A model generated the notes under the pieces. That model had not been told where the DNA came from and made no database searches. It saw only the letters and a list, made by a program, of their open reading frames with translations. This document shows positions 1-9,619 of a stretch of DNA of 64,000 nucleotides, piece by piece (position 1 is the first letter of the stretch; each line of letters opens with the position of its first letter). The DNA is from Maribacter spongiicola. Lineage in GTDB: Bacteria > Bacteroidota > Bacteroidia > Flavobacteriales > Flavobacteriaceae. The position numbers and the translations under genes are program-made. The stretch is from NCBI RefSeq assembly GCF_004364165.1, contig NZ_SOAY01000010.1, positions 186,001 through 250,000 on the forward strand. The letters run 5' to 3'.

Positions 1-125
1 ACAGAAGCAAACGCTACGGGTGATTGATATTGATTCTTGACTTCTCCTTTTAATTCAAAGGTTTGACCAAAAATAACATGGGTCATTGCTAAAAATAAGA
101 ATATAATGGTGGTTAGTAGTTTCAA
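1..125 (-). CDS. Exported protein with carboxypeptidase-regulatory-like N-terminus (5' end only)
   Basis: Only the first 41 codons lie in the window; the gene continues beyond position 1. The likely start is TTG at 125-123, because an in-frame TAA lies only two codons upstream and no ATG comes before the hydrophobic stretch. The product starts with a signal peptide (KLLTTIIFLFLAMTHVIFGQ), followed by FELKGEV and PVAFASV. This pattern is typical of the carboxypeptidase D regulatory-like domain that opens many Bacteroidetes TonB-dependent receptors and exported proteins. A TonB receptor or other outer-membrane protein is therefore likely, but the fragment is too short to decide. It is divergent from lepA. 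Confidence 0.6.
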   Translation of the reverse strand, partial: MKLLTTIIFLFLAMTHVIFGQTFELKGEVKNQYQSPVAFAS

Positions 126-328
126 TGGTTATTCGGGGTTGGTGGTCAAATCTAATTAAAAAAACGTTGTAATCCTTTACAATATATGTAATCCAAAGTA
201 ATCTTTACAATAATAAATACGTAACTGCACTCAAGCTTAGCGCTATAAATTAGATTATATTTGCAATTGCTCTTTGGTGCCGGGCATTGATCCTGGTTTA
301 AATTAGCATTATTATTACTGTTACCGCT

Positions 329-2125
329 ATGAAAAACATTAGAAATTTCTGCATTATTGCACATATTGACCATGGTAAAAGTACCCTGGCAGACAGACTG
401 TTAGAGTTTACCGGTTCTGTTACCGATCGAGAAAAGAAAGAACAGTTACTAGACAGTATGGATCTTGAAAGAGAGCGTGGTATCACTATAAAAAGTCATG
501 CCATACAAATGGAATATACCTATAAGGGCGAGCAATATATTTTAAATCTTATTGATACTCCTGGTCACGTAGATTTTTCATATGAAGTTTCTAGATCAAT
601 TGCTGCCTGTGAAGGTGCATTGTTAGTGGTAGATGCTGCACAGAGTATTCAAGCTCAAACGATTTCTAACCTATATTTAGCACTAGAAAATGACCTCGAA
701 ATTATACCCGTTTTAAATAAGGTAGATTTACCAAGTGCCAACCCAGAAGAGGTAACCGATGATATTGTAGATCTTTTAGGTTGTAAAGCCGAAGATGTTA
801 TACCAGCATCTGCAAAAACAGGTATTGGTATTGAAGAAATATTGAGTGCTATTATTGAGCGTATTCCTGCACCAAAAGGCAACCCAGACGAAGCATTACA
901 GGCTTTGGTTTTTGATTCTGTTTACAACCCTTTTAGAGGTGTTGAAACTTATTTTCGAGTTATAAACGGTGAAATTAAAAAAGGACAAAAAATAAAATTT
1001 GTAGCAACAGACAAAGACTATTATGCCGATGAGGTAGGCACTTTAAAATTAACTCAAGAAATTAAAAAAAGTGTAAAAGCTGGTGACGTTGGTTATTTAA
1101 TTACTGGAATTAAAGATGCTCGTGAGGTTAAAGTAGGTGATACGATTACTGATGCCGCAAACCCTACTAAAAACCCTATTGGCGGCTTTGAAGATGTAAA
1201 ACCAATGGTATTTGCGGGTATTTATCCGGTTGATACCGATGAGTTTGAAGAGCTACGTGCTTCTATGGAAAAACTACAATTGAACGATGCTTCTCTTGTA
1301 TTTGCACCAGAAAGTAGTGCTGCACTTGGCTTCGGATTTAGATGTGGTTTCTTAGGAATGCTACACATGGAGATTATTCAAGAGCGTTTAGAGCGTGAGT
1401 TCAATATGACGGTAATTACTACGGTACCCAATGTTAGTTACCATGCATTTACGCGTAAAAATCCCGATACTCCAATTGTTGTAAACAACCCAACTGATTT
1501 ACCCGATCCGTCAAGTATTGATCATGTTGAAGAACCTTATATAAAAGCTACCATTATTACGAAAGCTGATTTCGTAGGTAACGTTATGTCTTTGTGTATT
1601 GAAAAGCGTGGTATAATTACCAATCAAACCTATTTGACTACCGAGCGTGTTGAACTTAATTTCGACATGCCTTTGGCAGAAATAGTTTTTGATTTTTATG
1701 ACCGTTTAAAAACAGTTTCTAAAGGGTATGCCTCTTTCGATTACACACCTATAGGCATGCGCCCTTCTAAACTAGTTCGTGTAGATATTTTGTTAAATGC
1801 ACAGCCTGTAGATGCACTTTCTGCTTTATTACATGCTGATAATGCCGTAAATATTGGTAAGAAGATTTGTTCGAAACTAAAAGAACTGATACCAAGACAA
1901 CAGTTTGATATTCCTATTCAAGCTGCTATTGGTGCAAAAATCATCTCTAGAGAGACAACTAAGGCTTTGCGTAAAGATGTAACGGCTAAGTGTTATGGTG
2001 GTGATATTTCTCGTAAACGTAAACTTCTTGAAAAACAAAAAAAAGGTAAAAAACGTATGCGTCAAGTTGGTAATGTAGAAGTGCCACAAGAAGCATTTAT
2101 GGCGGTATTAAAGTTGAACGATTAA
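329..2125 (+). CDS. lepA: Elongation factor 4 (LepA), translational GTPase
   Basis: The product is a 598-residue ribosome-associated GTPase that remodels stalled or mistranslocated ribosomes. The GTPase motifs are all visible: G1 AHIDHGKST (11-19), G2 RGITI (50-54), G3 DTPGH (76-80), G4 NKVD (130-133) and G5 SAK (161-163). The C-terminal LepA-specific domain ends with the basic [22 protein letters not shown] region that identifies LepA rather than EF-G. The length matches the family (about 595-600). The ATG at 329 directly precedes the conserved [18 protein letters not shown] start. It converges on the LytTR regulator gene, with only one base between the stop codons. An imperfect hairpin (ACCACTTTCT/AGAAGTGGT, 2136-2159) lies just past the stop but has no T run. 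Confidence 0.98.
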   Translation: MKNIRNFCIIAHIDHGKSTLADRLLEFTGSVTDREKKEQLLDSMDLERERGITIKSHAIQMEYTYKGEQYILNLIDTPGHVDFSYEVSRSIAACEGALLVVDAAQSIQAQTISNLYLALENDLEIIPVLNKVDLPSANPEEVTDDIVDLLGCKAEDVIPASAKTGIGIEEILSAIIERIPAPKGNPDEALQALVFDSVYNPFRGVETYFRVINGEIKKGQKIKFVATDKDYYADEVGTLKLTQEIKKSVKAGDVGYLITGIKDAREVKVGDTITDAANPTKNPIGGFEDVKPMVFAGIYPVDTDEFEELRASMEKLQLNDASLVFAPESSAALGFGFRCGFLGMLHMEIIQERLEREFNMTVITTVPNVSYHAFTRKNPDTPIVVNNPTDLPDPSSIDHVEEPYIKATIITKADFVGNVMSLCIEKRGIITNQTYLTTERVELNFDMPLAEIVFDFYDRLKTVSKGYASFDYTPIGMRPSKLVRVDILLNAQPVDALSALLHADNAVNIGKKICSKLKELIPRQQFDIPIQAAIGAKIISRETTKALRKDVTAKCYGGDISRKRKLLEKQKKGKKRMRQVGNVEVPQEAFMAVLKLND

Positions 2126-2126
2126 C

Positions 2127-2891
2127 TTACTCTAACCACTTTCTAAAATCAGAAGTGGTAGAAGTACTGGTCATCGATTTTTCTTTACACCCCTTTATCG
2201 TTATAAGCAATCGGTTTTTAAAATGACTTTCAATCTGTTCTATAAAATCGATATGTACAATTTCGCTACGGTTGATTCTAAAGAACTTTTTGGGTGGTAG
2301 CTGTTGTACAATACTCCCAATTGTTTGAGATATCGGATGCCTTTTGCCTTCTTGATCGGTAGCAATGCAAAAATCTCCTGAGGCTTCTATCATACTAATA
2401 TCAGAAGTGTTCAAGAGCTGAATGCCATTAGGTCTTTTGATTACAAACCGTTTCTTATAATTGATCTGCTCATCTTGCAGTGCCAATTTTAATGCACTTA
2501 ATGTTTCATTGCTTAGCTTACTATCATATTCTCCCTGTTTAAAAAGAGATTGATACTTTTCTAAAGCTTTTATAAAATCAGCATTGGTGTATGGTTTTAA
2601 GATATAGGCGATCCCGTTCGTATTAAATGCTTGGAACAAATAATCATCATACGCAGAGCAAAATATTATTGGACAACTCACCTCAACCTGATTAAACAAG
2701 TCAAAAGAAATTCCGTCTAACAACTTAATATCAGATAAAATAAGATCGTATGTATTAGCTTCTAAAAGCGATTTACCCTCTACAATAGATCTTGCCCAGT
2801 GATTTGTTATATCATCATCAAAAAACGTTTTAAGATGACTTAGTAATTTCTGATATGCGGGTATTTCATCTTCTAAAATTAAAAGGTTCAT
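2127..2891 (-). CDS. LytTR-family response regulator
   Basis: The product is a 254-residue two-component response regulator. The receiver domain (1-115) has the acidic cluster E7-D8-E9, the phospho-acceptor Asp54 (SDIKLLDG) and Lys99-Pro100. The C-terminal third (about 150-254; FRINRSEIVHIDFIEQIE) is a LytTR DNA-binding domain, a family that binds 9-bp direct repeats about 21 bp apart. The gene lies 10 bp downstream of the LytS-type kinase gene and is the last gene of a receptor-kinase-regulator operon. The kinase is its obvious partner. The targets are unknown; self-regulation of the operon is a reasonable inference. Confidence 0.95.
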   Translation of the reverse strand: MNLLILEDEIPAYQKLLSHLKTFFDDDITNHWARSIVEGKSLLEANTYDLILSDIKLLDGISFDLFNQVEVSCPIIFCSAYDDYLFQAFNTNGIAYILKPYTNADFIKALEKYQSLFKQGEYDSKLSNETLSALKLALQDEQINYKKRFVIKRPNGIQLLNTSDISMIEASGDFCIATDQEGKRHPISQTIGSIVQQLPPKKFFRINRSEIVHIDFIEQIESHFKNRLLITIKGCKEKSMTSTSTTSDFRKWLE

Positions 2892-2901
2892 ATGCTTCTA
2901 A

Positions 2902-3909
2902 TTAGTTACTTAATTTGATAATTGGAATGGAAATTTTAAACTCCGTTTCACTTTCTTCTATTTTAGGTATCTCTTTAGAAAGTAATTGATACCTCGCTTT
3001 CAAGTTGATGAGTCCTGTACCCAAACTATCCTTAGGTGCTGCAAATTTTAATTTGTTGTTTGTTACTGTCAACCAATTTTCATCAACATCAATACTAGTA
3101 TGTACTTTGTTTTCTCCACCTGCTTTGTTATGTTTTACCACATTTTCTAACAATGCCTGTATAGCCCCAGTGGGTAAGAATTTATTTAAAAGATCGATGT
3201 TCTTATTGATGTGAAAACTGTAATCATCACCAAAACGCGTTTGAATTAAAAACATATAATTATCCGCTAAATTCATTTCTTCCGACAACTCCATGACCTC
3301 AGCGTCTTTTGTTTGAATTAAGTATCTATAGATCAAAGAAAGACGATTTATATATTCCTTTGCCTTATCAGCATTACTATCTATTAAGGCATCTAGAGTG
3401 TTTAGATTATTAAAAAGAAAGTGCGGGTCTAATTGCGAACGTAGAAGTTTTAGTTCATTTTCTTTCTGTTGTTTTTGAATTTTTACGACTTGAGTTTGGC
3501 TTTCGTAGAACTTTTTGGTCAACAAAATCCCTAAGGGAATACCAACATTATCTGCACCGGCAAAAAGACCGTCTAATAATGCTCTGTGCCAAACCGGGTA
3601 TGTTCTGCAATCATTTTCACATGACCAATACCCGGCAAGGTTTTCTATGAAACCTGTAACGGTCAATATTACAATAGCTAAGTTAATGAACAGGAAGTAG
3701 TTTGTATTCTTCAATAAAAAATTTGGCAACAACCAATACATAAACAACCCAATAGCAATGCATGCCATAATTATGTATGTTGGAATATCAACTATAAATT
3801 CTAACAGGTCATTACCATAAACATAATATTGCCAAACATTAAGAAGTGATGTTACGCCAATAATAATACCTAGCAATATAAAGTCTGACTTATTTAGTTT
3901 AGTGTTCAT
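2902..3909 (-). CDS. LytS/YehU-type sensor histidine kinase (His_kinase family)
   Basis: The product is a 335-residue inner-membrane kinase. Three to four hydrophobic segments occupy about residues 10-130. A coiled linker (KIQKQQKENELKLLRSQL) leads to the His_kinase motif DPHFLFNNLN with phospho-acceptor His163. The ATPase half follows, with the N-box-like LLENVVKHN and the glycine-rich LGTGLINLKAR. This architecture is the standard partner of LytTR regulators in Bacteroidetes. The gene sits 12 bp downstream of the beta-barrel receptor and 10 bp upstream of the LytTR gene, so the three are probably co-transcribed. There is no large periplasmic sensor domain; the loop around residues 92-106 contains two cysteines (SCENDC). 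The signal sensed is unknown. Confidence 0.93.
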   Translation of the reverse strand: MNTKLNKSDFILLGIIIGVTSLLNVWQYYVYGNDLLEFIVDIPTYIIMACIAIGLFMYWLLPNFLLKNTNYFLFINLAIVILTVTGFIENLAGYWSCENDCRTYPVWHRALLDGLFAGADNVGIPLGILLTKKFYESQTQVVKIQKQQKENELKLLRSQLDPHFLFNNLNTLDALIDSNADKAKEYINRLSLIYRYLIQTKDAEVMELSEEMNLADNYMFLIQTRFGDDYSFHINKNIDLLNKFLPTGAIQALLENVVKHNKAGGENKVHTSIDVDENWLTVTNNKLKFAAPKDSLGTGLINLKARYQLLSKEIPKIEESETEFKISIPIIKLSN

Positions 3910-3921
3910 ATATGCTATGTA

Positions 3922-6288
3922 TTAATTGTCCTGTTTAATACGGTTTTGTTCGTCTTTTGAAGAATTCTCTCGCTTATTGTTTTTTCCGAATTTAGAACCA
4001 AAACTATAGTTCAATTGTAAAAATACGTTGTTTCTTGCCCAATTTGAAACTATGGTTGCATTTACATTATCATACTTAACAACCCCATTAAAAGGTCTCT
4101 GAATCAATTCTTCAAACTCTAAACTTACCTTTAATTTATCATCCAAAAAGCTCTTGCTAAAAGCTATATCAATACCAGCCAACCAATCATATTCGATGAT
4201 GCCCTCTAAGCCGCCAGAAGTATAGTATGTTGATACTTCAGAATTGATTTCCCATGGTAGTTCATATTCAGCTCCTGCAAAACCCGTAATACTCCATTTG
4301 GAAAGGTTTAATTTAGGTTCTAAGTTTTCTGAGTTATATGCGTTATGATTCGCTTGTACGCCAAAATAACCGTCTATACCTTCTATAAAATCTAATGGCG
4401 CGAAAAAACTGAAACTCCAGTTTTTATTTTCAGCCAAATTGATCATGGTTCTAGAGGTTTCTGCGGAGACGTCGTTTTGGGTAATAATCTCAAATAATTG
4501 ATCCGAAGTTTCTCTGTAGTTGATGTTGAAAAATGGTTGGTTGTCAAAGGTTAAATTAAATTGATAACTATTTGTGAACGAAGGTTTTAAATTAGGGTTT
4601 CCTTCTTCAAATGTAAACGGGTCATAAAAATACACAAAAGAATTAAGTGAACTGTAAGATGGTCTTTGAATACGGTAACTATACGCCAAATTTGCACTGA
4701 TTTCATTTGTAATTTTTCTGCTGATACTTGCGCTCGGAAATAGCTTTGAGATTTTTCTTGTTCTTGTTTCTCCTGTAGTTGTCGCTGTCCCTTGGGTATC
4801 ACTTTCCTCCCAACGCAATCCGCCAGAGAAGGTCCATTTATCAACCTTTACGTTCATTTTAGAATACAATGCTAGAATTGTTTCATTTACCAAGAACCTA
4901 TTACTTTCGGCAGGTCTAAATTGAAAAACTCCTTCATCATCCTCTGTTAACGATTGTAAATCACTATCTGACTTAACATCTGAAAACTTAACACCGGCAT
5001 CCCAAGAAAAATTATCATTTACAGTTCGCTTATAGTCGGTTTTATAGGTGTTGATTTTATACGACGCATCTTGAAAATAACGTCTATTATTGAAGGACTG
5101 AGTTGAAGTGCCTACTTGATATAGATTATTTTCATTATCATAGGTGTAGTCAACATAATTATAATCTAGCACTAATTTACTCTTATCATCTTTAAACTCG
5201 TAATACGGATTCAAAGATTTTATGTTTCTGTTTCTATCGAAACTATTATCAGTAAAAAGTGAAATGTTTGATGTTGCGTTAGAAATCGTTGTGTTGTTAT
5301 TAGATACTCGGTCAGAATCATTGTTAATCAATCTACCGTTAATACCTATAGTGTGTTTATCTGACAAGTAATAATCAATACCCGCCCCCACATTAAATAT
5401 TCTAGGATCAAATGCTGATTTGGAAATTTGTTTATAGGTGTCGTCCAAAACTTTACGTGAAAGTGTTAGATCATCTCTTGATGTAGATTTTTGATAACCC
5501 GTGCTAAGCTGCCAATTTAGTTTGTTCTTATAGCTCGCAATAGATGCGCTGGTGGCATACTCAAATCTATTTTCATAGCCCACCATTTGCTTTACATTAC
5601 CATGTGTACCTAACCTTATATTTTTCTTTAGAATAATGTTTAAAATTGGTCCAGAACCTTCGGCGTCGTATTCTGACCCTGGTTGTTGTATTAGTTCTAC
5701 TTTAGAAATATTATCTGCGGGCAAATCTCTTAACAAACTTGCCGTATCCATATAATCGGTAGTCTTACCGTTAATCAGTATTCTAATATTACCTTGACCC
5801 GCATAACTTACATTACCATTGGTCATTATAATACCGGGCACCTTTTTTACTACATCTTGAAGATTGGTATTCACCATATCTGAATTTTCAAGATCAACTA
5901 TGAGCTTTTCTGCAGTTTGCTTAAATTGTGGTCGTCTACTTTTTACAACAACCTCATCTAAGTTCTGAGCTTCTTCGTTCAGTATAAAATCTACTATTAA
6001 TTTTGACTGCGGTAATTGAAATTCATCAGATTTTTTGGTTTCAAATCCTAATACCGACACTTCTATTACATAGTTGCCATTTGCAATGTTTTCAAAGAAA
6101 TAAGTGCCTATTTCATTACTGATTACTCCTGTTACCGCTTTTTCTTTTCCTACTTCGTATAGAATGATGTTGGCGAAAGAAAGCGGTGCTTCTGTTGTGT
6201 CCGTGATTATACCGGTGATGGTGTTTTGAGCTATGGTAGCCGCTGTGATAAGTAGCGCAATAAATAGAATTGTTGATTTTAGTTTCAT
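3922..6288 (-). CDS. Outer-membrane beta-barrel receptor with carboxypeptidase-regulatory domain and TonB-type plug
   Basis: The product has 788 residues and an N-terminal signal peptide (ending TIAQ). It then has a CarboxypepD_reg-like beta domain (about 22-110; NTITGIITDTTEAPLSFANI), a plug domain (about 115-220; QDVVKKVPGIIMTNGNVSYAG, then RILINGKTTDYMDTASLLRDLPADNISKVELI in sequence), and a long beta-strand-rich barrel of the OMP_b-brl_3 family. The C-terminal barrel strand (NNVFLQLNYSFGSKFG) is followed by a short charged tail. Members of this family are TonB-dependent-receptor relatives whose substrates are mostly unknown. The gene heads an operon with a LytS kinase and a LytTR regulator, so its expression is probably coupled to that two-component system. 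Its role, transport or signalling, cannot be resolved from sequence. Confidence 0.9.
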   Translation of the reverse strand: MKLKSTILFIALLITAATIAQNTITGIITDTTEAPLSFANIILYEVGKEKAVTGVISNEIGTYFFENIANGNYVIEVSVLGFETKKSDEFQLPQSKLIVDFILNEEAQNLDEVVVKSRRPQFKQTAEKLIVDLENSDMVNTNLQDVVKKVPGIIMTNGNVSYAGQGNIRILINGKTTDYMDTASLLRDLPADNISKVELIQQPGSEYDAEGSGPILNIILKKNIRLGTHGNVKQMVGYENRFEYATSASIASYKNKLNWQLSTGYQKSTSRDDLTLSRKVLDDTYKQISKSAFDPRIFNVGAGIDYYLSDKHTIGINGRLINNDSDRVSNNNTTISNATSNISLFTDNSFDRNRNIKSLNPYYEFKDDKSKLVLDYNYVDYTYDNENNLYQVGTSTQSFNNRRYFQDASYKINTYKTDYKRTVNDNFSWDAGVKFSDVKSDSDLQSLTEDDEGVFQFRPAESNRFLVNETILALYSKMNVKVDKWTFSGGLRWEESDTQGTATTTGETRTRKISKLFPSASISRKITNEISANLAYSYRIQRPSYSSLNSFVYFYDPFTFEEGNPNLKPSFTNSYQFNLTFDNQPFFNINYRETSDQLFEIITQNDVSAETSRTMINLAENKNWSFSFFAPLDFIEGIDGYFGVQANHNAYNSENLEPKLNLSKWSITGFAGAEYELPWEINSEVSTYYTSGGLEGIIEYDWLAGIDIAFSKSFLDDKLKVSLEFEELIQRPFNGVVKYDNVNATIVSNWARNNVFLQLNYSFGSKFGKNNKRENSSKDEQNRIKQDN

Positions 6289-6368
6289 GACAGTTCGTTT
6301 TTTAATTGATACTGTAAAACTATAGTCAGACCCCTATTTTTTAAAGTTCATTCTGCCCAATCGGGATA

Positions 6369-6377
6369 AAAAACGGT
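6369..6377 (-). promoter_or_regulatory. Candidate LytTR-regulator half-site
   Basis: On the minus strand this reads ACCGTTTTT. It matches eight of nine positions of the published LytTR consensus (T/A)(A/C)(C/A)GTTN(A/G)(T/G) and lies 81 bp upstream of the receptor start codon, in front of an operon that encodes a LytTR regulator. A second copy at the expected 21-bp spacing is poor, so this is only a suggestion of autoregulation. Confidence 0.22.
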
Positions 6378-6564
6378 CGAACTGGGTCTCTCTCTTATGA
6401 TTAACTTTCAATGAAATATCACCTACAACCATTGTAAATAGTGTAAATGTGCTAGAAGAGGTATTTGTGGTAGCGTTGAAATTGAAGGTTAAAAAAAATT
6501 TGGCTAATAATTAATAAAGCTTTTAGAATTGCATCTAATAATGACGTTGAAAACTAAATATTTA

Positions 6565-6603
6565 TACAAAAAAAATGCCCTACAAAAGATATGTAGGGCA
6601 TTT
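6565..6603 (-). terminator. Rho-independent terminator of the small lipoprotein gene
   Basis: Perfect 12-bp inverted repeat (aaatgccctaca at 6573-6584 with tgtagggcattt at 6592-6603). On the minus strand it is followed by a run of eight T residues near 6568-6575. It lies 22 bp past the stop codon of the lipoprotein gene. Confidence 0.8.
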
Positions 6604-6624
6604 CTATTCTTAAGCATTCTTGTA

Positions 6625-6885
6625 TTAAAAATCTGAAAGTAAGTTTAAAGCTTGACAAGTCGCATCTACAACTTGTTGAGGAGATAGTCCTTCCAAATCA
6701 GATTCATTTAATGTTCCATTGCTTTCTCCGCCTACAGTTAAGTCATAAGTTCCGTCGCCGTTATCACAAATTTCAACTTTTTGGTCTGCGCCAGTACATG
6801 ATTTACATTCGTTATCACTATCTTTTGAGCAACTTGTGAATGATACGGTAGCCGCTAAGGCTAAAAATAAAACTACTTTTTTCAT
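6625..6885 (-). CDS. Small putative lipoprotein
   Basis: The product is an 86-residue protein with a lipoprotein signal peptide ending in the lipobox FTSC (lipidated Cys19), so it is probably anchored in the outer or inner membrane. The mature part is acidic and has four further cysteines (C27, C30, C40 and one in ATCQALN) that could form disulfides or bind a metal. A short GDGTYDLTVGG segment resembles a single beta hairpin. It is monocistronic: it has its own terminator downstream and a 143-bp gap to the antiporter gene. No family was recognised and the function is unknown. Confidence 0.75.
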   Translation of the reverse strand: MKKVVLFLALAATVSFTSCSKDSDNECKSCTGADQKVEICDNGDGTYDLTVGGESNGTLNESDLEGLSPQQVVDATCQALNLLSDF

Positions 6886-7028
6886 AAAAACATTTGGTTT
6901 TGGTTGGTTTTTCTTACTTCCTTAACGAAATGATTTTGCGGTTTATTGCCAAAGTAATATTCAAATAGGCATTCTATAGTTCCTTTATCAGTAATAATAT
7001 AATAAACTTAAACTCCAAGTGTGGATGA

Positions 7029-8885
7029 TTACTTCTCTTGAGCTTCTTCTTTCTTTGGGTCTTCTAAAGGAAATATTTTGCCTAAGTATGCCAACTTATA
7101 TCCTTCTTTAATATCTGTGAATTCTTTACTAAATGCCGTGATAATATGTATTTCTCCTTCTAAATCTCTCAGAAATAAAGGAACAATATCTGAATCTGCC
7201 TTTGTAATCTCAATTAAACCCTCGTAATGTTCTGTATCATGAAGTTCTATCTCGTGTATTGAAGGGTACTTTCTTGCCGCTTCCGTCAATTTAATAAAGT
7301 CATCGGTATGCGAAAACAACCCTTCTTTTGGGTTATTCTCTGGGTCAGCCATTTCATCGACATCTACCAACCTAAAAGATCCATTTTCACCAAATACATC
7401 TTGAAACTTATCTATCGCATATCTGTTAATATCTGAATTTGCGGTCAAGGCCATTAAATAACCTATGTCATTAAGCTCAATATTGTCGGTTAGGTTATCC
7501 GAATAAATATTTGCTGAAATAGCTTCTAGTCCTAATTTGTTTGCTTTGTCAATATTCGTCTGGTTGTTATCTATTAAAACCACATGTCTGTCGTTTTTAT
7601 GTAAGTACGCTCCTATTAAACGTGATACTTTAGAGGCTCCTAAAATTAAAATTCCTTCAGACTTGTTTAAAAACACCCCTATTAGCTTCGCAAATATTCT
7701 AGCTGTAGTAGCATTTAGCAATACCGTACCAAGAACAATCATAAATACCAAAGGTGTAATATATTCTGCACCAGCTTCGCCCCTTGCCAATAATTTAGAA
7801 CCAAATAAAGAAGCTATACCTGCAGCAACAATACCTCTAGGGCCTACCCAACTAATAAATAATTTTTCGTTGAATTTTAAATTAGACCCTATAGAGCTTA
7901 GAAAAACACCTAGCGGTCTAATTATTAAAACGATAGATAAAAACAAAGCGACTGTTTTCCAAGTATATATTAACTCTAGGTCTGCGATATTGATGTTTGC
8001 CGCCAACAATATGAATAATATCGAGATTAAAAGAATACTTAACGACTCTTTAAAATAAAGTAATTCTTTAATATTAGGTAAATCGGTATTCCCCATCACC
8101 ATACCCATCACTACAACCGCTAACAAGCCAGATTCATGAGCAAAAACATCTGACATAACGAAAACCCCCAACACTACCGATAATGAGACAACGTTTAATA
8201 AGTAATGCGGAATAAAGCTTTTCTTGATTAAAAATGTAAGCGCATGGGCAAAAGTGAAACCGAAAGTAAACCCGAACAATAATATTTTACCGAACTCGAT
8301 CAATGCGGTCATAGTATATGCTTGACCTTCACCTACACTTATAAATTCATATACCAATACCGCAGCCAATGCACCAATGGGATCAATTAATATTCCTTCC
8401 CATTTTAGTATGGCCGAAACATCTTTTTTAAGTGGAATATTTCTTAAAATAGGAGTAATTACAGTAGGTCCTGTTACAATAATCAAAGCTGAAAACAAGA
8501 AACAAAGCTGCCAAGAAAGTCCGAATAAAAAATAAGCCGCCAAAGAAGCGCCGAAAAATGTCGTTAAACTACCAAGGGTAATTAACTTGGTAATTACCGG
8601 ACCAATATTTTTAATTTCAGAACGCTTTAGTGTAAGTCCGCCTTCGAATAAAATAATACTAATGGCCAGAGACACAAAATAATATAGACTTTCGCCAGGG
8701 AAAAGACCTTTGGTTCCGTTCCAGATTGGCTCAATAATTTTAGAACCATCTTCGGTGTACAATGTCGATAACGGACCAACGATTAATCCAATAAGAATTA
8801 AAGGTAAAATTGCTGGTAATTTTAGGCGCCAAGCCACCCATTGAGCAAGTATTCCTAAAATAATAATTCCGGCAAGCTCTAGCAT
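7029..8885 (-). CDS. CPA1-type cation:proton antiporter with cytoplasmic TrkA-N (RCK) domain
   Basis: The product is a 618-residue inner-membrane protein. The first ~400 residues form about 12 transmembrane helices of a NhaP-type Na+(K+)/H+ exchanger, including FEGGLTLKRSEI, TGPTVITPILR and GIDPIGA-like (LIDPIGALAAVLVY) motifs that carry the ion-binding acidic residues. Residues about 413-530 form a TrkA-N/RCK nucleotide-binding fold (GILILGASKVSRLIGAYL), and a short C-terminal regulatory tail follows. Such proteins control intracellular pH and Na+ or K+, and the RCK part usually gates by nucleotide. The gene is monocistronic, with a possible promoter 46 bp upstream. Confidence 0.93.
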   Translation of the reverse strand: MLELAGIIILGILAQWVAWRLKLPAILPLILIGLIVGPLSTLYTEDGSKIIEPIWNGTKGLFPGESLYYFVSLAISIILFEGGLTLKRSEIKNIGPVITKLITLGSLTTFFGASLAAYFLFGLSWQLCFLFSALIIVTGPTVITPILRNIPLKKDVSAILKWEGILIDPIGALAAVLVYEFISVGEGQAYTMTALIEFGKILLFGFTFGFTFAHALTFLIKKSFIPHYLLNVVSLSVVLGVFVMSDVFAHESGLLAVVVMGMVMGNTDLPNIKELLYFKESLSILLISILFILLAANINIADLELIYTWKTVALFLSIVLIIRPLGVFLSSIGSNLKFNEKLFISWVGPRGIVAAGIASLFGSKLLARGEAGAEYITPLVFMIVLGTVLLNATTARIFAKLIGVFLNKSEGILILGASKVSRLIGAYLHKNDRHVVLIDNNQTNIDKANKLGLEAISANIYSDNLTDNIELNDIGYLMALTANSDINRYAIDKFQDVFGENGSFRLVDVDEMADPENNPKEGLFSHTDDFIKLTEAARKYPSIHEIELHDTEHYEGLIEITKADSDIVPLFLRDLEGEIHIITAFSKEFTDIKEGYKLAYLGKIFPLEDPKKEEAQEK

Positions 8886-9235
8886 TTAGTTTATTTTTGA
8901 TAAAAATAAGAATTCTAGGTCATTATATATCAAAATTACTAAACCATAACAAGCATATTTAAACCATCGATTTAAGGGGTTGACATGACTTCTTGCTAAT
9001 TAGCACTATATTCTATCGCACAACCTAACAAATGACTGCTTATCAAGTTATAAAAATCTATTTTATTCGACATCGTATTTTCACCTTCACTTAAGGTAAA
9101 CATATTAGAATCTACAGTAAAAACCAGTGTTTGAGGTAGAGTACTTCCGTATAACATTGAATGTATTCTATCGGATATACCCACCGATATATTAATGGTT
9201 AAAACTTAGATTTGACAGCTAAAAAAAACCTTTAA
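8886..9235. other. Intergenic region between antiporter gene and SulP remnant
   Basis: The left edge holds the putative antiporter promoter. The rest has no recognisable gene. A 62-codon minus-strand open frame (8996-9184) shows no family resemblance, signal peptide or supporting context. Because it borders a decayed transporter gene, the area may be degenerating sequence. Confidence 0.4.
8931..8938 (-). promoter_or_regulatory. Putative -7 box for the antiporter gene
   Basis: On the minus strand TAATTTTG matches the Bacteroidetes -7 consensus TAnnTTTG exactly, 46 bp upstream of the antiporter ATG. No convincing -33 TTG was found at the usual 17-23 bp distance. Confidence 0.35.
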
Positions 9236-9619
9236 TTTTTAGCTACGCTGCCTAAGAATCTATTTTCTGGTTTTGTAGTGTCGTTAATAGCATACCTCTT
9301 GGGTTGGGACTTGCTCTTACAATCGACCCCCACTATATCAGTTATTATAGCTGCAGATGTAAGCGTTATACTGGTGGTGATTCTGAGTAGTTCTAATGTG
9401 AGCATTAGAGGTCCTGGAAATGGTTTGGTGATTCTACTTTTAGGGGTAATTACAACTATTGGTAGTGATCTGTATGCTGCGCTATTTACACTTGCAGCCA
9501 TTGTTTACTCAGGTATTCTTATGTTTTTCGAGATTCTTAAAATGGGCAGATTGGCAGATTTCTTTCCGGCATCTGCGATTGAAGGTATGTTGGCCTCCAT
9601 TGGTTTAAAAAACCATTAA
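9236..9619 (+). pseudogene. SulP-family anion transporter remnant
   Basis: An in-frame stretch with no start codon at its 5' end (a TAA lies at 9233-9235) encodes the N-terminal part of a SulP sulfate/bicarbonate permease: LPKNLFSGFVVSLIA, SNVSIRGPGNGLVI, DLYAALFTLAAIV, then KMGRLADFFPASAIEGMLASIG. After that it breaks into LKNH and a stop. The remaining two-thirds, including most helices and the STAS domain, are absent. Normally glycine/alanine-rich helices carry unlikely changes (AYLLGWDLLLQ, AADVSVILVV), as expected for unconstrained drift. An ATG at 9278 allows a 113-residue product, but it could not form a transporter. This is a decayed gene, not a small functional one. Confidence 0.8.

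Larger units (their letters stand above)
6289..6624. other. Intergenic region upstream of the receptor operon
   Basis: This stretch holds the leader and promoter of the leftward receptor-kinase-regulator operon, plus the terminator of the small lipoprotein gene to its right. On the minus strand there is a TAGTTTTA sequence (one mismatch to the Bacteroidetes -7 box TAnnTTTG) close to the receptor start, and the candidate LytTR half-site at 6369-6377. No additional coding sequence was found. Confidence 0.5.

Noticed and set aside
152..373. 73-codon minus-strand frame overlapping the start of lepA
   Set aside because: It covers the lepA leader and start, lacks any recognisable domain and opposes a certain gene.
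8996..9184. 62-codon minus-strand frame between the antiporter gene and the SulP remnant
   Set aside because: No family resemblance, signal peptide or promoter; it lies in a low-information region beside a pseudogene.
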